The notes: generated by a model from the letters alone, not told the origin. A DNA stretch of 64,000 bases from Methylobacterium sp. SyP6R (GCF_019216885.1 NZ_JAAQRC020000001.1:4250001-4314000), one strand, 5' to 3'. Positions 1 through 8,944 are shown, counted from the stretch's first letter. Made by a program: numbers and translations.

Positions 1-2
1 GT

Positions 3-1037
3 CAGTATTTGCAAGAAATGGTTGGACTGGAAAGTTACATTGATAGTACGTACGACAGATGGGGCTCGGATCGTAGAAACATTAAGAAACGTATCGAATC
101 TCGTTTAAACAGTTTCCTGATGGTGCTTCATAATTTACTTTTGTACAAGGAAATCAGAACGGATTTCGATGTATTGAGTATAGAAAGCGAGTTTTACCGA
201 GATAATATTGAGTACTTGACTCGTTTGCTATCTGGGACTGTAGAGGTCCGGCCGATGCCTGTTACAATTACAGATGAGGAAATTGCGTTATCTATTATGC
301 CTATTTTTAGGAAAAACATACGAATTTCTGAGTTCAATGAAACAGAAGAAACGTTTTACGAATCCTATCTCCAATCGCGATTATTCAGAACACAAAAGTC
401 ATTAGAAAAGTTTGTCAATTTATTTTCGCTTAAAAACCGGGGGGAAGAGTCGCGGAGGCAACTAATGATTGCCGCGAGAACCTTAAGATATTCTGCTCAC
501 AGCAAATTCATTCAGAGCACGGAAGGGATAGCATCGGCCTTCTGTGCTTCGCCATCAAGAATTGATGTATTAAAAGATTATCTTGATCCAAACAGTTTCA
601 ATAGGTCAAAAAACGTCCATAACAAATCCGTCGATTTGTTTAGTAAGCTCGGATTGCCTGAAAGTGGATATGATTTTACTGGGTTCGTAACTAAGCCGCT
701 CACATTGAGCGACCTTAGCAGGTACATTAAACATTTGCATCCACGTGCTGCACTTGAGCTTGTTTTGAAATTACGTGAAACCGATGAGGGGCAATTAATC
801 CGTGAAACTTGGGCGGAGCGTCTGTGGTCAGCAGGTCCCCATGCTATCGAAGGTTTAAGCGCCCGCGAGCCTACAATCAATGCTTCAATGGAAAATATAA
901 CGGCCCACCAAGGTGATATATATCAGATAATTGCTGTTACAAGTGGTGCAAAATTCGAAAATTCCCAACAGCCTACGTTGAACGTAGTCGAAGCCAAGAG
1001 TTACATCATAGATAAATTAAAAAATATGGGGCGGTGA
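3..1037 (+). CDS. Unknown protein, 5' end outside the window (partial)
   Basis: The frame is open to the left edge, so this is the C-terminal part of a longer protein; at least 340 residues are visible, with the first possible start (TTG) at 9. I do not recognise the family. The sequence is soluble-looking, mixed charged, with no membrane segment and no clear catalytic motif. Codon use is AT-rich, unlike the GC-rich filler that follows, which suggests a separately acquired module. It lies at the start of an island that also holds ApeA-like and AIPR proteins, so a role in phage-host conflict is possible but only by association. Confidence 0.7.
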   Translation, partial: QYLQEMVGLESYIDSTYDRWGSDRRNIKKRIESRLNSFLMVLHNLLLYKEIRTDFDVLSIESEFYRDNIEYLTRLLSGTVEVRPMPVTITDEEIALSIMPIFRKNIRISEFNETEETFYESYLQSRLFRTQKSLEKFVNLFSLKNRGEESRRQLMIAARTLRYSAHSKFIQSTEGIASAFCASPSRIDVLKDYLDPNSFNRSKNVHNKSVDLFSKLGLPESGYDFTGFVTKPLTLSDLSRYIKHLHPRAALELVLKLRETDEGQLIRETWAERLWSAGPHAIEGLSAREPTINASMENITAHQGDIYQIIAVTSGAKFENSQQPTLNVVEAKSYIIDKLKNMGR

Positions 1038-1826
1038 TGTTGATCAAAAAATAAATATAATAAATTTATCGTTTATTGCACCAATATATCCTGATTGTTC
1101 TGTTTAAAATGTATTCGCCTTACGCCGGAATTTGATTTGGTAATATTTGAAATATTTTGATGGTTCATTCCGCGTTCCTGACGAGAAAAGCGAGATATTG
1201 GATTAGAACTGTATTCCGTATCCTTGGCGGGCAGAGCGAGACATCAGGGTCAGAGGCGTATTTCGCTTCCGCGCCTAGAAATTTGCAACAATGGCGCGTC
1301 CGAAACTGGCCGATGGGGCCTCGGCCGGTGCGAATCACGGGCCGGTGTGCCTTCGCCTGGGCGATAACGCCGGTCTCCCTTGAGATGTGATGTGCGGGTC
1401 AGGGACAGTCAGGTGTGCTCCACGCTGCTCAAGCTCGTGCACGATGCATTGCGCAGACGTGCATACAGGAACAAATACAGCGACCCTTTCCCGACAGGGC
1501 TGGAGCCTGCGGGGCGGTCGCCGGAGCGAGCGCGTCGTCTGACTAGGGCCATCCTAATAGCCGCCATGGCCATGGGACCTCTGAATCAGCCATTCGCGAG
1601 TTCCTGAATCTAGCGGCGACGATGATCACGACTCGTCGAGCGCGATCATTGCCATGCGGTAGCCGTTCTGAAGAAGGCGAATCAGATTCGAGGACTCGCC
1701 GCCGGTGGCATGAGGAAAGGCGGAAGCTCATCCGGCTTTCCGCCGCCCTGCGAAGGCGGTGAATCAGCCGACTGCTGCCGGCGGATTTTGAACCTGTGAA
1801 CCGCGGCTTCCGAAGCTTCTCGGACC
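1038..1826. other. Non-coding / decayed stretch
   Basis: AT-rich up to about 1,160, then GC-rich. I see no convincing gene. The right half holds the first copy of a decayed repeat (1,578-1,724) that recurs near 4.7 and 6.5 kb. Short frames here read through the repeat and look like gene debris. Confidence 0.5.
1578..1724 (+). repeat. Decayed dispersed repeat, copy 1
   Basis: About 147 bp that align with 4,742-4,889. Shared blocks include CGCGAGTTCCTGAATCTAGC near the start and GCCGCCGGTGGCATGAGGAA near the end. The start of the block also matches 6,556-6,600. On the plus strand the conserved start reads SESAxREFLNLAA in all three copies, so the repeat is probably debris of one paralogous protein family; no copy keeps an intact frame. 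Confidence 0.6.
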
Positions 1827-2159
1827 CTAGTCCACGATAAAGAGCCGGGCACCATCCTTCGTCCACGATCGATGCGCTGCGTCGCCGAAATCCGACACCG
1901 TGTAGCCCATGCCCTGTTTCATGATGAAGCTGCGACCATCTTTCAGTTCACTCGTCACCTCTCCCTCAATCACGTAGACGATGTGCCCACGATCGCACCA
2001 ATGGTCAGCCAGATAACCCGGTGAGAGTTCGACCACGCGCATTCTAACGTCGCCGTTGTTGAGCGTCCGCCATAGCGCCGTTCCAGTTTCTCCCTGGTGC
2101 TCTGTTGCGGGTAAGGCGTCCCAATGGACAGGTGTATAAGGCAGTGAGGGCAGCTTCAT
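1827..2159 (-). CDS. Small cupin-fold protein (DHCW-motif type)
   Basis: This 110-residue protein is a single small cupin. Near residues 51-70 it has ADHWCDRGH followed by IVYVIEGEV, the metal-binding loop and turn typical of the DHCW-motif cupin family. The second half (KQGMGYTVSD, then AAHRSWT) supplies the second cupin motif. These proteins have no assigned reaction; some are thought to bind a small ligand or metal. It lies next to a TetR regulator on the same strand, about 140 bp downstream, so it may be co-regulated. The start ATG at 2,159 gives a normal family length. Confidence 0.75.
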   Translation of the reverse strand: MKLPSLPYTPVHWDALPATEHQGETGTALWRTLNNGDVRMRVVELSPGYLADHWCDRGHIVYVIEGEVTSELKDGRSFIMKQGMGYTVSDFGDAAHRSWTKDGARLFIVD

Positions 2160-2301
2160 AGACGGTCCTAGTTGTCGCTGACGCGGGGGGGTGATCGTGG
2201 AATTCTATGTTACCGTACGCTCAGACTGGGGATAGATCTTCACTCTATATGCGGTGCGTCCGCTTTCCACCCATCACGAACTTCACGAAAGTCTCTTCAG
2301 G

Positions 2302-2877
2302 TCATTCATCCCGGCAAGCGGGCAGCAGGCCGCTCGCCCGGTAACCCGCAATGATGTCGTCGTAGACGCTGATGTCCGCGCGCGACCGCGCCATCACCTG
2401 CGCGCCGCCTACCGCCGCGAAGATGGCGCGCGCTTTCTGCTCGATCACAGTGGGCCCCTCGCCGGCCCCTGCGGCGAGCAACATCCGCGCCAACCACGCG
2501 ACCTGAACGTCCGCGAAGGCGCGGACTTCCAACCGGACCTCGTCGGGGAGGTCATCGTGCTCGGCGGCCATGAAGCCGCACAGGCACATCCGGTTTCCAT
2601 CCTCCAGCGCTCTGCGGAACAGGCGGGGATACTCGGCGAGGCAGGACAGCGGGTCTTCACTCTCCTCCCACAACGCGTCCAGCCGGACCTTCGAGTCCTC
2701 CCAGTATCGCCGGGCCACGGCTGCACCGAGGGCGGCTTTGCTGGGGAAGTGGTAGTGGATGCTGGCGCTAGTGATTCCGACCGCAGCCCCGAGGTCGCGG
2801 AAGTTCAGCCCAGCGTAGCCGTGGGCCTGTGCGGTCGCGCGTGCGGCGGCCAAGATTGCCTCTCGTCTGTCCGCCAT
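2302..2877 (-). CDS. TetR family transcriptional regulator
   Basis: 191 residues. The N-terminus (MADRREAILAAARATAQAHG) leads into a TetR DNA-binding domain; the recognition part is FRDLGAAVGITSASIHYHFP at about residues 27-46, followed by SKAALGAAVARRYW. The C-terminal half is a variable ligand-binding domain. The frame can extend 23 residues upstream, but that extension is not TetR-like and would cross the operator side, so the ATG at 2,877 is preferred. It is divergent from an amidase gene; a near-palindromic 18-bp site lies between them at 2,940-2,957. Likely a repressor of itself and the amidase, with an amide or related molecule as inducer (inference). Confidence 0.9.
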   Translation of the reverse strand: MADRREAILAAARATAQAHGYAGLNFRDLGAAVGITSASIHYHFPSKAALGAAVARRYWEDSKVRLDALWEESEDPLSCLAEYPRLFRRALEDGNRMCLCGFMAAEHDDLPDEVRLEVRAFADVQVAWLARMLLAAGAGEGPTVIEQKARAIFAAVGGAQVMARSRADISVYDDIIAGYRASGLLPACRDE

Positions 2878-2939
2878 CCCGAATCCCCAAGCCAGTCCGG
2901 CGGCAGATAGCCATTGACGGCCGCGTGCGACAAGGCAAT

Positions 2940-2957
2940 CTATCAACTGGTAGATAG
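2940..2957. promoter_or_regulatory. Putative TetR operator palindrome
   Basis: CTATCAACTGGTAGATAG is an 18-bp inverted repeat in which 14 of 18 positions match its own reverse complement (outer arms CTATC / GATAG perfect). It lies between the divergent TetR gene (start 2,877) and the amidase gene (start 3,007), exactly where a TetR repressor would block both promoters. Confidence 0.6.
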
Positions 2958-3006
2958 ACGAGTTGGGCTATCGCTCGGCTGCCCGTCATTCGAGCTTTTT
3001 GCGGAG

Positions 3007-4425
3007 ATGCCCATGGTCGCTCGAATCCTGACAGATGCCGACGCGACGGAACTGGCCGCCCTCATACGGGCGAAGGAGGTCTCGCCAGTCGAGGTCGTCC
3101 AGACGCACCTCGACCGCATCGCCGCGGTCAACCCGAGCATCAACGCCGTCGTTACGCTCACCACCGAACGGGCGCTCGCCGCCGCTGAGGAGGCGGAGGC
3201 CGCCGTGATTGCAGGGGCCGAACTTGGTCCGCTTCATGGTGTGCCCTTCACCGTCAAGGACTCCCTCGACACCGCCGGCGTGCCGACCCAGCGCGGCTCG
3301 CCCGTCTTCGCGGGCCGGACCCCGCGAGCGGACGCCACCGCTGTCGCACGGTTCAAGCGGGCCGGAGCCATCCTGCTGGCCAAGACAAACCTGCCCGAGT
3401 TCGGCTACTGGACCGAGACCGACAACCTGCTGACTGGTCGCACGAACAATCCCTGGGACCTCGCGCGCACGCCCGGCGGGTCAAGCGGGGGCGAATCGGC
3501 AGCCATCGCGGCGGGGATGTCGCCGATCGGAATCGGCAGTGATGTTGGTATCTCGGTGCGGGGACCATCCGCCCATACCGGCATTGCCGCCCTCAAACCA
3601 ACTCACGGGCGCATTCCCATCACCGGGCATTGGCCGCAGGTGCCGCGCCGCTTCTGGCATGTCGGGCCGATGGCACGCAGCGTGCGCGACGTAGCGCTCG
3701 GCTACCGCATCATGGCCGGGCCGGACGGGATTGACGGGTACGCAGCTTACCCACGCGAACTCGACCTGGGTAACGCCGCCGGTCCCAGTCGGCCGATCCG
3801 AGTCGGGTGGCTCACGGAGCCCGGCTTCGGCCCTATCGCGTCGGAAGTGGCCGCGACGGTGGAGGCGGCGGCTCACGCCTTGCGGGACCTCGATTGCGCC
3901 GTCGAGCGTGTGCGCATACCAGTGCTGGAGGAAAGCGACGGCGTCGCGCTGTCGGCGGTGTTGTTCGCCGCAGAGGTCAAGCCGGAGTTCCAGCGCGTCA
4001 TGGCGGGCCGGTCCGAACCTCTCTTCAGGAGTGGTGAAGCGGTGCTCCGAGGGCCCGACATCGCATCGGACGCCTACGTGCGGGCCCATCAGGCGGTGGA
4101 ACGGCTGAAGGACGCCTTCACCGCCTTCTTCGAGACCTACGACGCACTGCTCTGCCCGGTGACGCCAATCCCTGCGCCGCCGCACGGGCTTGCGGAGTTC
4201 GTCATCGACGGCAAGACGGTATCTGCACGGCACATGCTGAGCGCGACGGTGCCGTTCAACGTGACCGGCTTGCCGGCGATGACTCTGCGGTTCGGCACGA
4301 GCGGCGAGGGGCTGCCCATCGGTGTGCAACTGGTTACACGTCCGTTTGCGGAGAGCACGATCCTGGCCATTGCCGTCCACCTCGAAGCTGCGAGTGGGAT
4401 CAGATACGCACGTCCCAGTATTTGA
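3007..4425 (+). CDS. Amidase (amidase signature family)
   Basis: 472 residues, normal for the family. It hydrolyses a carboxamide to acid and ammonia; the substrate is unknown. The Ser-cisSer-Lys triad is visible: Lys84 in FTVKDS, cis-Ser159 in PGGSSGG and nucleophile Ser183 in GSDVGISVRGP, with the canonical 24-residue gap between the serines. The glycine normally just before the nucleophile (GGS) is Ile here (GIS), as in a subfamily I remember that continues RFWHVGPMARSVRD, which is also present here. The ATG at 3,007 (or 3,013) fits the usual N-terminus; the frame upstream is not amidase-like. It is divergent from and probably controlled by the TetR gene. Confidence 0.92.
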   Translation: MPMVARILTDADATELAALIRAKEVSPVEVVQTHLDRIAAVNPSINAVVTLTTERALAAAEEAEAAVIAGAELGPLHGVPFTVKDSLDTAGVPTQRGSPVFAGRTPRADATAVARFKRAGAILLAKTNLPEFGYWTETDNLLTGRTNNPWDLARTPGGSSGGESAAIAAGMSPIGIGSDVGISVRGPSAHTGIAALKPTHGRIPITGHWPQVPRRFWHVGPMARSVRDVALGYRIMAGPDGIDGYAAYPRELDLGNAAGPSRPIRVGWLTEPGFGPIASEVAATVEAAAHALRDLDCAVERVRIPVLEESDGVALSAVLFAAEVKPEFQRVMAGRSEPLFRSGEAVLRGPDIASDAYVRAHQAVERLKDAFTAFFETYDALLCPVTPIPAPPHGLAEFVIDGKTVSARHMLSATVPFNVTGLPAMTLRFGTSGEGLPIGVQLVTRPFAESTILAIAVHLEAASGIRYARPSI

Positions 4426-4476
4426 ACGCGACGGGACGGTGTGGGCGCTACCAGACACAGCCCTGATGGTAGCTTC

Positions 4477-4889
4477 CCACTCTCACCGGTCCTGCGGGCC
4501 CGGCCCGGGGGACCAGCACTACGCCGCGGCCTCGGCTCTGACCGTGATCTCGGCCAGGGACGCTCGCTGCACCTGAGCCGAGCCCGAATCCGAATCCACG
4601 AGATTCCGCGGGCGTGGCGTTATGGTTCTAATCGCCGGGCTCGCCGAAGAGGCGCGCCGGCCATGGGGCGGGCCTACACCGCGGACTGATGGAGCTTCAG
4701 TGGCCGGTGCGCGGCGCACCTTGTCGCCGCCACGGCCTTCTCCTCTGAATCAGCCAAACGCGAGTTCCTGAATCTAGCGGCAGACATGATCTACGACTTA
4801 TCGAGCGCGATCATCGCCATGCGATGGCCGATCTAACGAGGACGAATCAGATTCGAGAACTCGCCGCCGGTGGCATGAGGAAAGGCGGA
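4477..4889 (+). pseudogene. Decayed dispersed repeat, copy 2
   Basis: The first block (from about 4,477) aligns with the segment starting at 6,367; both encode a YAAASAL-type peptide, here ending at a TGA near 4,574. The second block (4,742-4,889) aligns with copy 1 and with 6,556-6,600. Stops and frame changes show this is a gene remnant. Function of the parent is unknown. Confidence 0.5.
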
Positions 4890-5084
4890 GTCGCCATGGA
4901 GCTTGGGATCGGGACAGGAAGCGTAGTCCGCATTCTCGCCCATTGAAATAAGGCAGCGCGCACGCGTTCATAACCTTCAGGGTGCCGCTCGGCACCCGCC
5001 TATTGAGCAGCCGGTTCCCATCTAAACCAGACAGGTCGGTTCCAGCGCGCGTGCTACAATGGTTTCACATCCGCGGTGATGCTC

Positions 5085-5090
5085 AAGGAG
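5085..5090 (+). promoter_or_regulatory. Strong ribosome binding site
   Basis: AAGGAG, ending 7 bases before the ATG at 5,098, fixes the start of the NTF2-like gene. Confidence 0.6.
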
Positions 5091-5097
5091 GCTCGAT

Positions 5098-5478
5098 ATG
5101 GACGATCGAGGAATTCGGGCGGCGCTGGATCACCATTGGGCCGCGTCCGACGCGAGCAACTTCGAGGAGGAGCATGAGATCTACCGGGAGGATGCCGTGC
5201 TGGAATATCCGCAGTCGAGCGAGCGCATTCGCGGGCGACAAAAAATTCAGGCGTCCCGCACTGCACAGCCAAACCGAAAGCACTTCACAGTACGTCGGAT
5301 TACAGGCACAGGCGATCTCTGGATCACCGAATATATTCTGACCTACGATGGACGGCCGTCTTACACCGTGAGCATCATGGAATTCTGCGAAGGCAAGGTA
5401 GCTCGTGAAACCCAGTATTTCGCCGATCCGTTCGAGCCCGGCCCTTCGCGTGCGGAGTGGGTCGAGCGAATGCCTTGA
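5098..5478 (+). CDS. NTF2-like / SnoaL-type protein
   Basis: 126 residues forming a single NTF2-like cone fold. An N-terminal helix (IRAALDHHWAASDASNFEE) is followed by YREDAVLEYPQSSERIRGR, the typical SnoaL strand-turn, then paired beta strands and the closing REWxQYFADPFEP-like edge (here ARETQYFADPFEP, about residues 100-112). Such proteins bind or isomerise small polar molecules; no reaction can be assigned. A strong AAGGAG site precedes the ATG. GC content is like the chromosome rather than the AT-rich island modules. It stands alone, convergent with the next minus-strand gene. Confidence 0.85.
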   Translation: MDDRGIRAALDHHWAASDASNFEEEHEIYREDAVLEYPQSSERIRGRQKIQASRTAQPNRKHFTVRRITGTGDLWITEYILTYDGRPSYTVSIMEFCEGKVARETQYFADPFEPGPSRAEWVERMP

Positions 5479-5567
5479 ATCCGCGTCGCCGAAGAAATCC
5501 CCACAACCGTCTGTATCCGCCGCCAGACACAGCCACCCTCTACGCCCTCGTTGCTAAGCAAAAAAAC

Positions 5568-6218
5568 TCAGGATTTCCGCGCACGACATTCTTTGACAGG
5601 CTCCTCTGTTAAGCTGGTGAACCAGCCAACAAATTGCTCCTGAAGTTTTTGTTGAATAGACTTCAGCCTATGATATTGCGCGACTATACAATCCGTAAAG
5701 TCCGGCTGCGCGGGAAAACTCACAGGCGACACATTGGCACGTGCGGAAAATTCTTCTGAATTTGCTAATGATCCCTCTTTCCACTTTGCAATTACAGCTT
5801 TGTAAGCCTCACTGTGCGAAATAAACTGAAGGAACATTGGCGGCATTTTCTCCCCCACAAGCAATTGCGCATTATTTACAATAGCGTCTTCCATCTTAAT
5901 GTTTATGGGCTGAAAAACGTTTCGCATCCATCTTCTCCACAGTTCGATATCGTCAGAACTTAGTGTGACTCCCGCTTGAAAGTATTGCTGGCGATGAGGC
6001 CAGTAGCCTTGCTGAAAATGATTCCAGGCAATATTGTTGGCTTGAATCAATGAGAAAAGAGGTCCATAAAGTCTTTCGACCTGTGAATTTACATATGTTA
6101 TCTGATCTTTTCTTCGTGCATCCAGATATGAAATAAAATATCCGATTGTAGAAGCGACGACAGCAATGACAATACCTACAATGATCTTAGATCCGATTGA
6201 CTCGCGCGCCTCCGACAT
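5568..6218 (-). CDS. Conserved membrane-anchored protein of unknown function
   Basis: 216 residues. One transmembrane segment near residues 9-29 (IIVGIVIAVVASTIGYF) precedes a charged linker and a cytoplasmic domain beginning VNSQVERLYGPLFSLIQANN. The pattern (LYGPL, then ANxAW, MxxVFxPxNxxMExAIxxNA, MPxxxLxxxxHxxAYKAVIxxW) recalls a widespread uncharacterised proteobacterial family. ATG 6,218 is preferred over a longer frame because GGTGGAG lies just upstream. It is AT-rich and lies in the island, which suggests cargo status. No known activity; a membrane sensor or effector is possible but unproven. Confidence 0.75.
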   Translation of the reverse strand: MSEARESIGSKIIVGIVIAVVASTIGYFISYLDARRKDQITYVNSQVERLYGPLFSLIQANNIAWNHFQQGYWPHRQQYFQAGVTLSSDDIELWRRWMRNVFQPINIKMEDAIVNNAQLLVGEKMPPMFLQFISHSEAYKAVIAKWKEGSLANSEEFSARANVSPVSFPAQPDFTDCIVAQYHRLKSIQQKLQEQFVGWFTSLTEEPVKECRARKS

Positions 6219-6360
6219 AGCAGGTGCTCCACCTTCAGTCTGCCAAATGAGATCCGTTTCGAGGGTCGTAACAGTTAGCACGCGAAGCATACGCCCATTG
6301 TTCACCTATCCACACCTGCTCAATTTTGCAGTCTTGAAGGATTGGCTACAACCTTAGCGC

Positions 6361-6640
6361 CGAATCCCACTCACCACCCTCAGCGGTCCCGTGGTCCAGC
6401 CTTCGGTTCCAGTACTACGCCGCCGCCTCGGCTCTGGCCGTGATCGCGGCCACGGTCGCCCGCTGCACCCGGGCCCGACCGGAATCTGCGATTATAACAT
6501 CCGGGCGGCGCTTCGAACCGCCGGTACCACCCTTATCGCCTTCAGGGTCATCGCGCCTCTGAGTCAGCCTATCGCGAGTTCCTGAATCTGGCGGCGGGGA
6601 TACTGGAGTCCCGCACCCGCTCGCGTCGAATCTGCGATGG
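6361..6640 (+). pseudogene. Decayed dispersed repeat, copy 3
   Basis: The plus strand reads FQYYAAASALAVIAATVARC then a stop at about 6,560, and in another frame SESAYREFLNLAAGILESR. Both parts align with copies near 4.5/4.75 kb, and the second with 1.58 kb. This is the best preserved of the three copies but is still split by a frame change. Parent function unknown. Confidence 0.5.
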
Positions 6641-6683
6641 TGCTGGATCTAATTGGGCTGGTGGGTCAGGGCAGAGTGCGTAG

Positions 6684-6720
6684 ACGAAAAAGAAAACCCC
6701 AGGCTTGTGGCCCGGGGCTT
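6684..6720 (-). terminator. Rho-independent terminator (minus strand)
   Basis: Read on the minus strand, CCCCGGG and CCTGGGG pair (one G-T pair) around a 7-base loop, followed by TTTTCTTTTT. It lies downstream of the minus-strand VapE gene and the small frame at 6,860. Confidence 0.75.
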
Positions 6721-6859
6721 TAGTGTTGGAGTGATTGTCATCCTCTTTATAGCGTCTGGATGATTAGTGCGCCATATGTTTTTTGATCTCGTCTCGCTGC
6801 TAAATTAGGCGATTCTGTCGGTTCATCAATGTCTGAATCTGCTGAATCTGGCTCGACTA

Positions 6860-7018
6860 TCAATCTGGCAGTTGGTTGGTCTCAGGGTCGGTGTAGATCG
6901 GCCCGATCTGCGGGATGCGGGCCGCGTGCATGTGCACCTCGCGGATCTCCCGCCCGATGGGCTTGAGCAGTGATTCGAGGTTGCGTGTGTCGCGGGCGCG
7001 CTCGCGTGCGGTGATCAT
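6860..7018 (-). CDS. Small hypothetical protein
   Basis: 52 residues from ATG 7,018 (a TTG start 10 codons upstream is also possible). Charged and likely helical (ITARERARDTRNLESLLKPI). It sits between the VapE gene and the minus-strand terminator, on the same strand, which supports expression. No family recognised; it may be chance. Confidence 0.35.
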   Translation of the reverse strand: MITARERARDTRNLESLLKPIGREIREVHMHAARIPQIGPIYTDPETNQLPD

Positions 7019-7248
7019 CGGATGAGGTAACTCTTGAAGGGGAGACAATCAGCCAATTGGGACAAATTGGGACATGAAAACAGCAAAACCAACTCCAGCT
7101 ATTCACTAATTATTTTTTCTCTATAACTTTTAGATAAAGATGTCCCAAGTGTCCCAATTATCCCACGCTCTCAAGATTTGTGAGCGAATTCAATCACTTA
7201 AGACTGGACGATTTTTGGAACATCGTTGGGATCTGTTGGGACATCACC

Positions 7249-8808
7249 TCACTTCGCGTGATGGTCTCGGTAGCAGTAGTAGCCGCCGCTCTGCCGACCC
7301 AGGTATTCGAACCGGGTGTTCATGCCGGCCTCCCACAGCCGGCGCATCTCGTGGCCCATCTCGGTGCTGCTAGTCTTCTGCGGTCCGGGGTAGTGCTGGT
7401 CCTCGAAGTCCCGGAACAGGCTGTGGAGCAAATTGGCGCGCACACGGCCACGGGCGTCTGGCTCGTAGCTGGGATGGCTGTTCGGGTTGAACTCATCCAA
7501 CCAGTGCTCAACCCGGCCCATCTCGCGTGAATCTTCCTGAGCTTCGGCGAGCATGGTCTTGAATCCAGCCATTGGGTCGGTGTCATCGTAACCGACCGAT
7601 TTCCACATCAGCGTCCAGTCGATCTGGTTTAGGAAGCTCCAGTCCGGATCGTTGCGGTACGTGAGGGCTACGAAGCGACGAATGCCAGTCGGGTCCTTGA
7701 TCAGTTGCTCCAGCTTCTTGTTCGAGCACCCGATGAACGTTGCGTTCTGATCGATCTCGACCTTGCTGTTCGTGTACAGGGGTTTGCGGGTAAGGGTTTC
7801 AGCGGTGATGGCGTTCTTTATCGTGTCGATGTTGGCCTTCGAGGCGAAGCCCATCTCGTCGAGGAAAAGTACGTAGCTGTGCCAGATATCGATGTTCCGA
7901 TCGTCCTCGATCATCTTGAAGTCCACGCTGAGTACGAGTTCGCGCACCGGATCGAGCATCTTCCGGACGAACGTGCTCTTGCCCTTGCCCTGCGGGCCGA
8001 GGATGACTGGCATCAAGTGGTCATACACGGGAAGGCCGCGCAGCTTCCGTTTGACCTGATGCATGAACTTCTTCAGGACGGCAACGATGAATTCTGCTGG
8101 AGTGTCTTCAGACACGACGAAGAGTCGGTTGGCCACCTCTCGCCAGAGCAGTTCGGTATCGTGGCGTAGGTTCATGGGCAGGATGGGGCCCGCGAGTTCC
8201 GTAAAGAGATCGTACCGGCGCTCGCGGCGAGCCTTCTCGACCCATTCAGTGACTGCATCGTTGATGGCGCGGTCGGCGAAAGCGAGGCGGTGCTTGTCCG
8301 AGGCCATGCGAAGCTGACGCATGAACGCGTCGAGGTTCACTTTCTTGGGGCAGGCGAAGTAGACCTTTTCCGCGATTTCGGGGTTCTTCATCTCTTCAGG
8401 TGTGACGAACGTTCCATCGATGAACGGTTTACCTTCCTTAACGATATGGCCGTTGTACAGACAGATCGTCTTGTCGCGCTTGACGACGTTCTCAACTAAT
8501 TCCTCGGCGTATTGCGGGATGCCACCGAGATCAGCCTTGATCCGGGAATTCCGTAAGGCGCGATCGATGTCCTTCTGGGTGTGGTCGGTGTGCTTCTTCA
8601 GCCAGTCGGTGACCTTCTGGTCTGGGAGGCCGTCGAGGCCATCAGCGATAAAGGAAAGTTCGGGGATCGCGCCCTGAATCAGGTCCTGGTTGAGGCAATC
8701 GATCAGGTCTGTAACGATCTGCTGGCGCACCGCGAACGGGTCTGAGGCCACGGGCGTGGCCTGAATCTGATTTGACAATTTCTGCTCCAAATGAAGCCGA
8801 GCCCGCAA
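7249..8808 (-). CDS. VapE-type phage/plasmid helicase (SF3-like AAA+ ATPase)
   Basis: 519 residues. The C-terminal half is a VapE/primase-helicase ATPase: Walker A GPQGKGKST at residues 271-279, Walker B VLFLDEMG at 313-320, and a sensor strand ATFIGCSNK near 353. The N-terminal 200 residues are helical and lack primase motifs, so it is probably a replicative helicase that works with another initiator. Such proteins are typical of prophage satellites and pathogenicity islands. There is no in-frame ATG near the start; TTG at 8,808 is the first choice but the true start is uncertain. An IS630 element lies immediately upstream and may have cut it off from its promoter. Confidence 0.85.
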   Translation of the reverse strand: MRARLHLEQKLSNQIQATPVASDPFAVRQQIVTDLIDCLNQDLIQGAIPELSFIADGLDGLPDQKVTDWLKKHTDHTQKDIDRALRNSRIKADLGGIPQYAEELVENVVKRDKTICLYNGHIVKEGKPFIDGTFVTPEEMKNPEIAEKVYFACPKKVNLDAFMRQLRMASDKHRLAFADRAINDAVTEWVEKARRERRYDLFTELAGPILPMNLRHDTELLWREVANRLFVVSEDTPAEFIVAVLKKFMHQVKRKLRGLPVYDHLMPVILGPQGKGKSTFVRKMLDPVRELVLSVDFKMIEDDRNIDIWHSYVLFLDEMGFASKANIDTIKNAITAETLTRKPLYTNSKVEIDQNATFIGCSNKKLEQLIKDPTGIRRFVALTYRNDPDWSFLNQIDWTLMWKSVGYDDTDPMAGFKTMLAEAQEDSREMGRVEHWLDEFNPNSHPSYEPDARGRVRANLLHSLFRDFEDQHYPGPQKTSSTEMGHEMRRLWEAGMNTRFEYLGRQSGGYYCYRDHHAK

Positions 8809-8944
8809 CGGGTCGGTCCCCTTTCCGGGGCAAGTGCATCAAACCATGCGTGCCGGTTGATGGTCAAAATTAATTCGACGGATCGATCTGGGGCCGCTAC
8901 AAGGCTGAGCATTGCTGATTTAGGGTATTTTGAGTTGTATTATA

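Larger units (their letters stand above)
4426..5097. other. Gene-free stretch with decayed repeat
   Basis: No intact gene seen. It contains the second copy of the decayed repeat in two blocks: about 4,477-4,600 (plus strand reading YAAASALTVIS before a stop) and 4,742-4,889 (SESAKREFLNLAA). The end carries the ribosome binding site of the next gene. Confidence 0.5.
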
